Part shown: in pieces, positions 51,542-59,582 of the stretch
Position numbering within the stretch: the first letter of the stretch is position 1
How the letters are laid out: each line of letters starts with the position of its first letter
Assembly (NCBI GenBank): GCA_000383735.1
Contig: KB912070.1
Coordinates: forward strand, 95,251-159,250
Direction of reading: 5' to 3'
Length of the DNA stretch: 64,000 nucleotides
Source of the DNA: Verrucomicrobia bacterium SCGC AAA164-M04
GTDB taxonomy: Bacteria > Verrucomicrobiota > Verrucomicrobiae > Verrucomicrobiales > Akkermansiaceae
Position numbers and translations under genes: made by a program
Notes under the pieces: generated by a model
Told to the model about the DNA's origin: nothing
The model's database searches: none
Seen by the model: only the letters and a program-made list of their open reading frames with translations

Positions 51542-53350
51542 ATGAAAATCACTTTGCTTGCGAAAAGTTCGAATTCATCAACATTGGGGCAGACAGAACT
51601 TTCCACCGCGAGCGTTTTATCAATACTTAGACAACAAATGACCGAGCTCCTTCTCAAGCCCGCCCGCCAAACCGGTTGCTCCGACCTCACTGCTCTTCAA
51701 GAGGCCGTGGATGAGGCGAGCCATCGGCAAAGTTCGCCCCTCGACGATATTCTAGACAGCGGTCTGGTTGACGAGGAGCCTTACATGCAGCAGCTCTCAC
51801 AGGATCTCCACATGGAGTGGCTGGCTGAGATTGAGACTTTCGAAAGTCCACTGCTTCTTCGTGCTGCTTGTGGACCGCAGGTTGCCCTCAAATATCGTGT
51901 TCTTCCGCTTGAGATTGAGGGCGAGGGAGAAAGCGTGCGTTTGCACATGGCAACTTACGATCCTCTTAATTTAATGGCGCGTCAGGCAGCAGCTCAGGCA
52001 ATTGATATGCCAATCGTATGGCACATGGCTTCGCGTCGCCGGGTGCATGAGGCACTCCGGAAGCTTTACGGCGTTGGTGCTGATACGTTTGAGCAACTTC
52101 TCGAAGGGAGGGATCTCGATCTCGATAACCTCGAAATGAAGGATGAGGCTAGCGTCATTGACGAGGTTGAGGACGAAGAGGCTAGTGTCGTTAAATTCGT
52201 CAATCAAATCATTCGCGAAGCCCTCGATCAGAAGGCGACTGATATTCATGTTGAACCTTTAGCGGACAATCTTAGGATTCGTTATCGTGTTGATGGGGGC
52301 TTGATTGATATTGCCGTCCCTGATCAAATTAAATCACTGCAATCTTCGGTTATTGCTCGTTTAAAAATTATGTCGAATCTCGATATTGCTGAGCGGCGTC
52401 TTCCTCAGGATGGTCGAATCAATCTTCAATTTGAAGGGTCCTCAATCGATGTTCGTGTTGCTACCGTCCCAACGGTTGAGGGAGAGTCTGTGAGTTTGCG
52501 TCTTTTGAACCAAGAAAAGTTCAATGTGGAACTACTTGGTATGGAGGATTTTGTTCTCAAGAAGATTGAAAGTATTTTAAGTCTTCCTAACGGGATTATT
52601 CTAATCACGGGGCCGACTGGTTCTGGTAAATCGACAAGTCTCTATTCTTTTTTAAGCGAGTTAAATACTTCTGATACGCGGATTGTAACGATCGAGGATC
52701 CGGTAGAGAACAAGTTGGAGGGTGTGATGCAAATCGCGGTTAAAAGTGAGATTGGTCTGACTTTTGCAAGTGGGCTTCGTTCGATCCTGCGTGCCGACCC
52801 AAATATTGTTATGCTTGGTGAGATTCGCGATCTTGAGACTGCCGAGATTGCGATCCGAGCTTCCCTCACCGGGCACCTTGTGTTCTCGACCTTGCACACT
52901 AATGATGCTCTCGGAGGGATTAGCCGATTAGTCGATATGGGGGTTGAGCCTTTCTTGGTCGCCGCTTCAGTCCGGGCTTTTCTGGCCCAGCGATTGGTTC
53001 GGCGCTTATGCAGCCATTGTAAAACGCCGGTAGAAGTTCCACTTGATCAACGAGCGCGCCTTGGAATTCCAGATCATGTCACTGGGCAAGCCTATGAGCC
53101 AGGTAGTTGTGATAAGTGTCGAAATACCGGTTTCTCAGGGCGGTTAGCGATTTACGAAGTGATTCTCATTGGTAATGAAATGGAGGAACTCGTGGCAAAA
53201 AACTCAGATTCTCCTACTTTGAAGGCACAGGCGGTGAAAGATGGTTATATTCCAATGCGAGAATACGGCTGGTGTAAGGTAATGAAGGGCATGACTACTA
53301 TTGAGGAAGTTGTCTCGGTAACTGCAACCGATTTAGCATCGGGCCACTAA
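51542..53350 (+). CDS. gspE: Type II secretion / type IV pilus assembly ATPase (GspE/PilB)
   Basis: About 602 residues from ATG 51542; a GTG at 51506 and an ATG at 51638 are alternative starts. The N-terminal T2SSE-N-like domain is followed by the ATPase core with Walker A T-G-P-T-G-S-G-K-S-T, Asp box (G-S-S-I-D-V-R), Walker B L-G-E-I-R-D-L-E-T-A-E-I-A-I-R, and His box. A C-x2-C/C-x2-C zinc element (C-S-H-C and C-D-K-C) lies near the C-terminus. It powers pseudopilus or pilus assembly. The frameshifted gspF follows 20 bases later. Confidence 0.92.
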   Translation: MKITLLAKSSNSSTLGQTELSTASVLSILRQQMTELLLKPARQTGCSDLTALQEAVDEASHRQSSPLDDILDSGLVDEEPYMQQLSQDLHMEWLAEIETFESPLLLRAACGPQVALKYRVLPLEIEGEGESVRLHMATYDPLNLMARQAAAQAIDMPIVWHMASRRRVHEALRKLYGVGADTFEQLLEGRDLDLDNLEMKDEASVIDEVEDEEASVVKFVNQIIREALDQKATDIHVEPLADNLRIRYRVDGGLIDIAVPDQIKSLQSSVIARLKIMSNLDIAERRLPQDGRINLQFEGSSIDVRVATVPTVEGESVSLRLLNQEKFNVELLGMEDFVLKKIESILSLPNGIILITGPTGSGKSTSLYSFLSELNTSDTRIVTIEDPVENKLEGVMQIAVKSEIGLTFASGLRSILRADPNIVMLGEIRDLETAEIAIRASLTGHLVFSTLHTNDALGGISRLVDMGVEPFLVAASVRAFLAQRLVRRLCSHCKTPVEVPLDQRARLGIPDHVTGQAYEPGSCDKCRNTGFSGRLAIYEVILIGNEMEELVAKNSDSPTLKAQAVKDGYIPMREYGWCKVMKGMTTIEEVVSVTATDLASGH

Positions 53351-53370
53351 GAACTTTAAGATTTAAAAAG

Positions 53371-54649
53371 GTGGCTAGTTTTACTTACAAAGCACTCAAC
53401 GGAGGTGGTTCGGTGGTGTCAGGGTCTCTTGATGCGGTGGATCGGGGTGAAGCGCTTCGCCAGCTTGGCAGAAAGGGACTGCAACCGGTCTCGATGAGCG
53501 AGAATGCCGCTAGCGTGGTTTCACCTAAAAAGGTCAAGGGGAAGAGTGTTCCAGCAGCGGCTGGAGCGGCGAAGGAAGAGGAGGCTATCCCAGAGGGGCC
53601 AATAAAACTCAAACGCGGTGAAATTGTCCTCTTTACCGAAGAACTCTCGGATATGCTGGCTGCTGGATTACAGCTGGAGCCTGCTCTCAAAGCGATGGAA
53701 AACCGTCAAGAGCTGGGCAACCTCAAAGTAGTGTCCTGTAAGATTCGTCAGCTGGTCCGGGACGGTAACAGCTTTTCTTCGGCCTTGAAACGTGTCAGTC
53801 CAAGTTTTGGCTCTCTCTACTGTAATCTTGCCGCTGCAGGGGAGGCAAGCGGTGCGCTCGATACAATTCTGGAGCGCCAAGCCCATTACCTCAAAACCTT
53901 GCAAGAACTGCAGGGGAAGGTTGTTCTCGCCCTGATTTATCCCTGTTTTTTTGGTTTTGGCTGGAGTCGGAGTGGGAATTGTTTTCGTGACCCAGCTTAT
54001 TCCTCAGCTAACTGGCCTGATCGAAAGTAGTGCCGGTGGTCAGATTCCACTCGGTGCTAAGCTCCTCATGGGGACTTCCGATTTCTTTATGAAATGGTGG
54101 ATCGTCCTCCTTTTGGTGATCGCTGCGAGCTTAGTCCTCTTCAAGGCATGGAAAGAAAACGAAGCTAACCGGCCAACTTGGGACAGGGTGAAACTCAAAC
54201 TTCCTCTTTTCGGGAGAGTCATTGAGCATCGTTTTTACGTTCAATTTTTGGAGACAATGGCAAACCTCGTAGGCAATGGGCTTCCGCTTTTAAGGGCTCT
54301 CGAGCTCACTAAGGAGGCGACTCCGAATCTCTATCTGCAGAAGCATCTGGGTGAAATGCTCGAATGGGTGGGTGATGGTCGATCGCTTTCGGCTTCGCTC
54401 AGTCGGACCGGTGCTTTTGCTCCGCTTCTGATCGATATGGTCTCGGTTGGTGAGCAAACTGGTAAAATCGATAAATCGCTTAGAAAGGCTGCGGATCGCT
54501 TTGATAAGGAGCTTAATAATTCCCTACAGGCAATTATGGCTTTGATTATGCCGGCCGTTTTATTGGTCATGGCGGTGCTGATTGGCTCGATGGCCTATCT
54601 CATGATTACCGCAATCTTCCAAACCATCGAGAGTATTGGTAGCCGATGA
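53371..54649 (+). pseudogene. gspF: GspF/PilC-type inner-membrane platform protein with a one-base frameshift
   Basis: The two parts encode one protein of about 425 residues. The first, from GTG 53371, has the GspF-like N-terminus (F-T-Y-K-A-L-N-G-G-G) and G-E-A-S-G-A-L-D-T-I-L-E-R-Q-A-H; it runs into a wrong frame after L-I-Y-P near 53940. The second begins in the +1 frame, V-L-A-G-V-G-V-G-I-V-F, and has the second F domain with G-E-Q-T-G-K-I-D. The break is at C-C-C-T-G-T-T-T-T-T-T-T; one fewer C would restore L-I-Y-P-V-F-L-V-L-A-G. The protein is the platform for GspE. An assembly error, mutation or slippage are the options. Confidence 0.7.
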
Positions 54650-55305
54650 TTGAGGCTGATCAGGTCTATCGTTCGTATACTCTGGCTAAGAAAAAGATTG
54701 AGGTTCTTCGGGGGGTCAATTTGAAGATTGAGTCTGGAGAAAAGGTTTTTCTGTGTGGTCCAAGTGGAGCTGGAAAGACAACTTTAATGTATACCTTAGC
54801 GGGGTTGGAGAATCCTCACAAGGGGCGCGTGCGCATTGATGGGACGGATTTTTATCAATTATCATCAAGCAATCAGGCAAGTCTACGGAACGAAAAAATT
54901 GGTTATGTTTTTCAGAATTACTTTCTATTGCCAGAGCTGACTGCAATTGAAAATGTAATGGTGCCTGGATTGATTGGGCTCAAAGCAGATCGTGAGTTGG
55001 CTAAGTCAGCCTTGTGTCGAGTTGGTCTTTCCGAGCGATTTGATCACTTGCCGGCGGAACTTTCGGGTGGTGAGCAACAGCGCGTTGCTATTGCTCGAGC
55101 GCTTGTTAATTCTCCTTCAATCATTTTTGCCGACGAACCGACCGGGAATCTCGATTCTGCGAATGGCGAAGAGATTATGAATATTTTGATGGAAGTCGTG
55201 GAAGAGCGAAAAGCTACTCTGGTTGTCGTCACTCATGATGCCAGTCTTTCAACCTTGGGGGATCGTGTTTTAACGATTAAGGATGGGATTGTGGTGGATC
55301 ATTAA
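54646..55305 (+). CDS. LolD-like ABC-transporter ATPase
   Basis: 219 residues with all ABC ATPase motifs: Walker [12 protein letters not shown]-loop V-F-Q-N-Y, signature L-S-G-G-E-Q-Q-R, Walker [13 protein letters not shown], and H-loop V-V-T-H-D. The subgroup is that of LolD/MacB/FtsE type ATPases that work with FtsX-like permeases in lipoprotein release or efflux. The start overlaps gspF by 4 bases (ATGA) and no permease follows; it may serve a permease elsewhere, or operate with the secretion system. Confidence 0.85.
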   Translation: MIEADQVYRSYTLAKKKIEVLRGVNLKIESGEKVFLCGPSGAGKTTLMYTLAGLENPHKGRVRIDGTDFYQLSSSNQASLRNEKIGYVFQNYFLLPELTAIENVMVPGLIGLKADRELAKSALCRVGLSERFDHLPAELSGGEQQRVAIARALVNSPSIIFADEPTGNLDSANGEEIMNILMEVVEERKATLVVVTHDASLSTLGDRVLTIKDGIVVDH

Positions 55306-55448
55306 GCGATTGGGTCGCGGGTAAAATGTCGCGAGGTGTCGTTCTATGTGAATTGCGGGTCAGCAGTGTTCGGCTTTGGGGGTGCGAGGTAGGGAGATAG
55401 CAGGTGAACTTCTTGGTTCCAATCTGCAATTATGTTAGCTTCTGCTTC

Positions 55449-56375
55449 ATGGACAAGTTGATAGATCATCTCAACCAAGGGGAGGAATTAACGCCTCGGG
55501 AAATCGCTGTCGCGGCCGATTTTCTTTTGGATGAATCAGGCGATGTTGCTAAGAAAGCCCGCTTTTTAAAAGCGATGGCAGAAAAGGGAGAGAGCGCTGC
55601 GGAAATTGCGGGGTTTGTTTCAGTCTTTCTTGAGAAAGCCGAAAGACCTTCTTTTTATGATCATTCGTTCAATGGTCCGACAATTGATGTTTGTGGCACT
55701 GGGGGAGATAAGCTTGATCTCTTTAATGTCTCAACGACGAGTATGTTTTTGGTTGCCGCTGCTGGGGGGGTGGTTGTTAAGCATGGGAACCGGGGTATCA
55801 CATCGAAGAGCGGCGGTGCAGATGTTTTGGAAGCGTTGGGTGTTTCGATTGACCTGCCATCCGAGAAAGTCGGTATGTGTCTTGAAAAAGCGGGGGTGGG
55901 GTTTCTTTTTGCTCCAAAATATCATCCGGCCTTCAAGGCCGTCGTTCCAGTTCGGCAGATGCTTGCTAAGGAGGGGCGTAAAACCATCTTTAATCTTATA
56001 GGTCCTCTCCTGAATCCCGCGAATCCCGAGTGCCAGTTGGTTGGGGTTTTTGATCATAATCTTTGCCCGGTGTTTGCTGAGATTCTACAGCGATTGGGGC
56101 GCGATAGTGCTTGGGTGGTAAACGGGGCAACGATCGATGGTCGCGCGGTCGATGAAATGAGCCTGATGGGGCCAACTCGAATTTGTAAATCGGGGCGTAA
56201 TCAGGAGAAGGACGACGATGAGGTCGATGGGAAAAGTATTCTTGGGCTGATGATGCTAGCTGCGGGGCATGGTTCAGTGATCTCCATAACCACTGAAGGT
56301 GGCCAAGAGGCCGAGGCTCTTACTGCTCTCGGGGATTTAATCGAAAGAGATTTTGAGGAAAACGCAACGGCTTAG
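55449..56375 (+). CDS. trpD: Anthranilate phosphoribosyltransferase
   Basis: 308 residues from ATG 55449; a GTG at 55404 gives extra residues without homology. Signatures are D-V-C-G-T-G-G-D-K (PRPP loop), N-V-S-T-T, K-H-G-N-R-G-I-T-S-K-S-G-G-A-D-V-L-E-A-L-G, and the metal-binding region V-D-E-M-S. It adds phosphoribose to anthranilate in tryptophan synthesis. A Lys/Asp-rich insertion near residue 270 (G-R-N-Q-E-K-D-D-D-E-V-D-G) is odd. It stands alone; no other trp genes are nearby. Confidence 0.93.
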   Translation: MDKLIDHLNQGEELTPREIAVAADFLLDESGDVAKKARFLKAMAEKGESAAEIAGFVSVFLEKAERPSFYDHSFNGPTIDVCGTGGDKLDLFNVSTTSMFLVAAAGGVVVKHGNRGITSKSGGADVLEALGVSIDLPSEKVGMCLEKAGVGFLFAPKYHPAFKAVVPVRQMLAKEGRKTIFNLIGPLLNPANPECQLVGVFDHNLCPVFAEILQRLGRDSAWVVNGATIDGRAVDEMSLMGPTRICKSGRNQEKDDDEVDGKSILGLMMLAAGHGSVISITTEGGQEAEALTALGDLIERDFEENATA

Positions 56376-56411
56376 AGTCAGCCTCCCTCCCGTTTGCTTG
56401 TGATTGACCGA

Positions 56412-56426
56412 ACGAGTTGAACTCGT
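56412..56426. promoter_or_regulatory. Perfect 15-bp palindrome upstream of ptsI
   Basis: ACGAGTT-G-AACTCGT is an exact inverted repeat with a one-base centre, ending 18 bases before the ptsI start codon. It has the size of an operator for a dimeric regulator, or could be a short hairpin in the leader. No regulator is implied by the sequence. Confidence 0.4.
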
Positions 56427-56444
56427 CAGGCTCCTCAGCAGTAA

Positions 56445-58211
56445 ATGGCGGAAGAATCACCAAAAGAGAGAATATTTTGCGGCACCCCTGCGTCCCGTGG
56501 AATCGCTTTTGGTCCAGTTCATGTCTCCGCCCGAGGTTTTTCCGCCCCAAATGTTTACGAGATTCCGGAAGATGAGCTCCAACCCGAAAAGGAGCGGCTC
56601 GCAACGGCCTTTGATATCACGAGACAACAGCTGGCCAGCCTGAAAAATAAGATCGATGAGGTCGCTGGTGGTGATGAGGGATTGGTTTTCGAAGCGCACG
56701 GCATGGTTCTCGACGATCCAAGCCTGCAAAAGAAAGTTGAGCTCGCCATTGAAAATCGAAAGCAAAATGCCGAGTATTGTTTTTATGCAGTGATGCAGAC
56801 AGTCCTTGAGGCTATGCGCCGCATCTCTGACCCCTACCTCCGCGAAAGAACAATCGACATCGAAGATGTCTCACAGCGAGTGCTTAGAAATTTCGAAGCC
56901 GCCACCAATGTCGTCGGCCTAGATCACCAGCACCTATTCGCCGCTTATGATTTAACCCCGTCGGACACTGCATCAATAGACCGCAGCAAATTGCTTGGTT
57001 TCGTAACGGAGGAAGGGAGCGCGAATTCGCACACTGCAATTCTTGCACGAGCCTTGGGCATTCCCGCGATTGTTGGACTAGGAAAGGTGATTGTTGAAAT
57101 CACGGCTCTCGCCCCCGCCATTGTAGATGGATACAGCGGAAAGTTTATCGTGCATCCTTCGGAGGAAACCACCCGCCATTATCGTTCCCTCGCTAATCGA
57201 AAGCGGGAGCAACGCAAAGCACTCGAGGCGCTTCGCGATCAGGAAAGCACGACCAAGGACGGCCGACATATCACCCTTTCGGCAAATATCGAATTCACTC
57301 ACGAACTCGATCTTGTTCAAGACAACCGAGCGGAAGGCGTCGGTCTGTTTCGAACTGAATTTTTCCTCCTCGAAACCGGATACTCCCCCACTGAAGAGGA
57401 CCAAACGGAAATCTATATCGAGCTGGCAAAACGAACAGGGTCCCAGCCTGCAATCATTCGCACACTCGACTCCGGGGGAGACAAGCTCTCGACCGAACCT
57501 CTCATTGAACCCGAACCCAACCCATTCCTAGGTTGGCGGGGCATTCGGGTCTCACTGGATCGGCCTGACTTTTTCAAAGAGCAACTTCGAGCCATTCTTC
57601 GCGCGAGTGCTCACGGTAAAATCGGCATGATGTTCCCTTTTATTTCTGGCGTTAGCGAGACTCGACGTTGTCAGACCCTTGTCAAAGAGTGCATGGCCGA
57701 ACTGGAGGCCGAAGGCAGCAAGTTCGATGCCAATCTCGAAATTGGAGCGATGATCGAAATTCCATCTGCTGTTCTCGTAGCAGATGAGATCGCCCAAGAG
57801 GTCGATTTTTTCTCGATTGGAACGAATGATTTGATCCAATACACCGTTGCGGTCGACCGTATCAACAATCGCGTTGCCAAGCTTTACCGCTCCACCCACC
57901 CCGCCGTCATTCGAATGATCAAGATGACCACTGACGCAGCTTCTCGTGCCGATATCTGGACTGGAATTTGCGGGGAAATGGCGGCAGATCTGAGTCTTAT
58001 CCCTTTACTTGTGGGGCTTGGTATAGACGAGCTCTCGGTCGGACCTCATGAGATCGCTCCTGTCCGAAAGGCTCTCTTATCCCTAGATTTTGCTGAATGT
58101 AAGACACTCGCCGAGGAAGCCCTCGCAATGCCAACCAGTGCCGAGATTTACCACCTCAGTCACGAAGCTGCACGAGCCGCGTATCCTGACTTAATCGACG
58201 ATAATGGGTGA
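56445..58211 (+). CDS. ptsI: PTS enzyme I (phosphoenolpyruvate-protein phosphotransferase)
   Basis: 588 residues. The N-terminal swivelling domain has G-T-P-A-S-R-G-I-A-F-G-P-V and the phosphorylatable His in E-G-S-A-N-S-H-T-A-I-L-A-R-A-L-G-I-P-A; the PEP-binding barrel has L-F-R-T-E-F-F, F-S-I-G-T-N-D-L-I-Q-Y-T, and G-I-C-G-E-M-A. It transfers phosphate from PEP to HPr, to begin sugar uptake or signalling. No HPr or sugar-specific EII gene is in the window. A perfect palindrome precedes it. The gene is richer in C at third codon positions than its neighbours, as are the genes after it. Confidence 0.95.
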   Translation: MAEESPKERIFCGTPASRGIAFGPVHVSARGFSAPNVYEIPEDELQPEKERLATAFDITRQQLASLKNKIDEVAGGDEGLVFEAHGMVLDDPSLQKKVELAIENRKQNAEYCFYAVMQTVLEAMRRISDPYLRERTIDIEDVSQRVLRNFEAATNVVGLDHQHLFAAYDLTPSDTASIDRSKLLGFVTEEGSANSHTAILARALGIPAIVGLGKVIVEITALAPAIVDGYSGKFIVHPSEETTRHYRSLANRKREQRKALEALRDQESTTKDGRHITLSANIEFTHELDLVQDNRAEGVGLFRTEFFLLETGYSPTEEDQTEIYIELAKRTGSQPAIIRTLDSGGDKLSTEPLIEPEPNPFLGWRGIRVSLDRPDFFKEQLRAILRASAHGKIGMMFPFISGVSETRRCQTLVKECMAELEAEGSKFDANLEIGAMIEIPSAVLVADEIAQEVDFFSIGTNDLIQYTVAVDRINNRVAKLYRSTHPAVIRMIKMTTDAASRADIWTGICGEMAADLSLIPLLVGLGIDELSVGPHEIAPVRKALLSLDFAECKTLAEEALAMPTSAEIYHLSHEAARAAYPDLIDDNG

Positions 58212-58221
58212 AATTTTCTTA

Positions 58222-58632
58222 CTAAATATAAAACATTGGCTCATCCTCCGCCGCCAACGTTTCGAGAGTATTCTCTGCTAAAATCTGCCGACTGCTTTCA
58301 CGGACGCTCTCCCAAAGATTTTTCACAGCCACTCCGGACTCTCCGGTTGGTTCAGGGATCTGCCCGAGTGCTTCTGGTTCCAAAGCCTCCACAATTCTAA
58401 GAAGGCTGATATCCGCTGGAGGCTCAATGAGCTTCCACCCCCCGGTTTTACCACGCCGACTTGTGACCACTCCGGTTTTTTTTAGCTCATGAAGGATTTG
58501 AGCTAAAAAACTAGATGGTATCCCCTCACTCTCTGCAATATCGTCTGCCCGAGTAACCGATTGACCATCGTGCTTTTTTGCCAGATGAACAACTGCGCGA
58601 CTTGCATAATCTAATTTCTGCGAAATCCTCAC
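58222..58632 (-). CDS. Rrf2-family transcription regulator, cysteine-free
   Basis: 136 residues from a GTG at 58632. The Rrf2 winged helix-turn-helix is evident: M-R-I-S-Q-K-L-D-Y-A-S-R-A-V-V-H-L-A, then G-I-P-S-S-F-L-A-Q-I-L-H-E-L-K-K-T-G-V-V-T-S-R-R-G-K-T-G-G-W. There is no cysteine at all, so it cannot bind an Fe-S cluster as IscR or NsrR do, and the nearest model is a CymR-type cysteine-metabolism regulator. The gene is divergent from cysE, its start codon lying two bases away from that of cysE, which supports control of cysteine synthesis. That role is inference. Confidence 0.85.
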   Translation of the reverse strand: MRISQKLDYASRAVVHLAKKHDGQSVTRADDIAESEGIPSSFLAQILHELKKTGVVTSRRGKTGGWKLIEPPADISLLRIVEALEPEALGQIPEPTGESGVAVKNLWESVRESSRQILAENTLETLAAEDEPMFYI

Positions 58633-58634
58633 TG

Positions 58635-59492
58635 ATGAAAGGAAACCACAAAGCTCCTCAAAACACCATCTCTAAGAGTAATCTCTTGTGTGCGGAGGGG
58701 AAACCAGACCTCGATCTAGTTTGGAAAACGATCCAAGACGAAGCTCGCCAGATCTCGAGCTCTGAGCACCGCCTTACCGCACTCATAGAAGACATTTTCA
58801 TTTCGCGGAACTCCATCGCCTGCTCTGTTGCGGCCCGCCTTTCGCGTAAACTAGCGCGAGAAGACATGACACGTGATGAACTCCTTCCCTTATTGGAGGA
58901 GATTCTAGTAGACCACCCCGAGCTCGTATCAAGCATGGTGTCCGACTTGATTGCAATCAATGAACGTGACCCAGCTTGTCATTCTTTGACTCAGCCCCTC
59001 CTCTATTACAAAGGCTTCCTAGCACTAGCAACTTATCGCCTAGGACACCGAATGTGGAAAAATAACCGACACGATTTGGCCTACTACTTTCAAAGTCTCG
59101 CTTCTGAGGTTTTCGGAGTTGATATCCACCCGGCCGCTCAGTTGGGCTGCGGTATTTTCCTCGATCATGCCACTAGCGTTGTGATTGGAGAAACTTCCAT
59201 TGTAGAGGATAATGTTTCAATTTTGCACGAAGTCACACTTGGCGGAACCGGAAAAACATCGGGGAATCGGCACCCACTTATCCGCTCGGGCGTGATGATT
59301 GGCTCTGGAGCCAAGATTCTTGGTCCCGTTGAAATTGGCAAAGGTGCCAAAATCGGGGCTGGAAGTGTGGTCCTCGATGACGTAGCTCCACATAAGACAG
59401 TCGCTGGAGTTCCGGCGGTTGTCGTTGGAACCAGCCCCTCTGAAAATCCTGCTGAAGCAATGGATCAAAGCCTTTCATGCTCAAGAATCTAG
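58635..59492 (+). CDS. cysE: Serine O-acetyltransferase
   Basis: 285 residues from ATG 58635. CysE motifs are clear: D-P-A-C-H-S-L-T, L-Y-Y-K-G-F-L-A-L-A-T-Y-R-L-G-H, D-I-H-P-A-A-Q-L-G, and the left-handed beta-helix hexapeptides (G-I-F-L-D-H-A-T-S-V-V-I-G-E-T, V-T-L-G-G-T-G-K, G-A-K-I-L-G). It acetylates serine for cysteine synthesis. The first ~35 residues are beyond the usual N-terminus, so a downstream start (such as TTG 58684) is possible. Two bases separate it from the divergent Rrf2 gene. Confidence 0.93.
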   Translation: MKGNHKAPQNTISKSNLLCAEGKPDLDLVWKTIQDEARQISSSEHRLTALIEDIFISRNSIACSVAARLSRKLAREDMTRDELLPLLEEILVDHPELVSSMVSDLIAINERDPACHSLTQPLLYYKGFLALATYRLGHRMWKNNRHDLAYYFQSLASEVFGVDIHPAAQLGCGIFLDHATSVVIGETSIVEDNVSILHEVTLGGTGKTSGNRHPLIRSGVMIGSGAKILGPVEIGKGAKIGAGSVVLDDVAPHKTVAGVPAVVVGTSPSENPAEAMDQSLSCSRI

Positions 59493-59550
59493 ACTAGCGA
59501 TCTTGGGTACTTGCCAAGTCATCCGTTTGTCGCTTGATTACTGAAAACCA

Positions 59551-59574
59551 CCTACCCACACACCTACCCACACA
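59551..59574 (+). repeat. Two tandem 12-base copies upstream of the TPR gene
   Basis: CCTACCCACACA occurs twice in direct tandem (59551-59562, 59563-59574), ending 8 bases before the ATG at 59583. The run is pyrimidine/CA-rich. It may be a translational or transcription-factor element; variation in copy number would be possible. Confidence 0.5.
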
Positions 59575-59582
59575 CCAAGATC

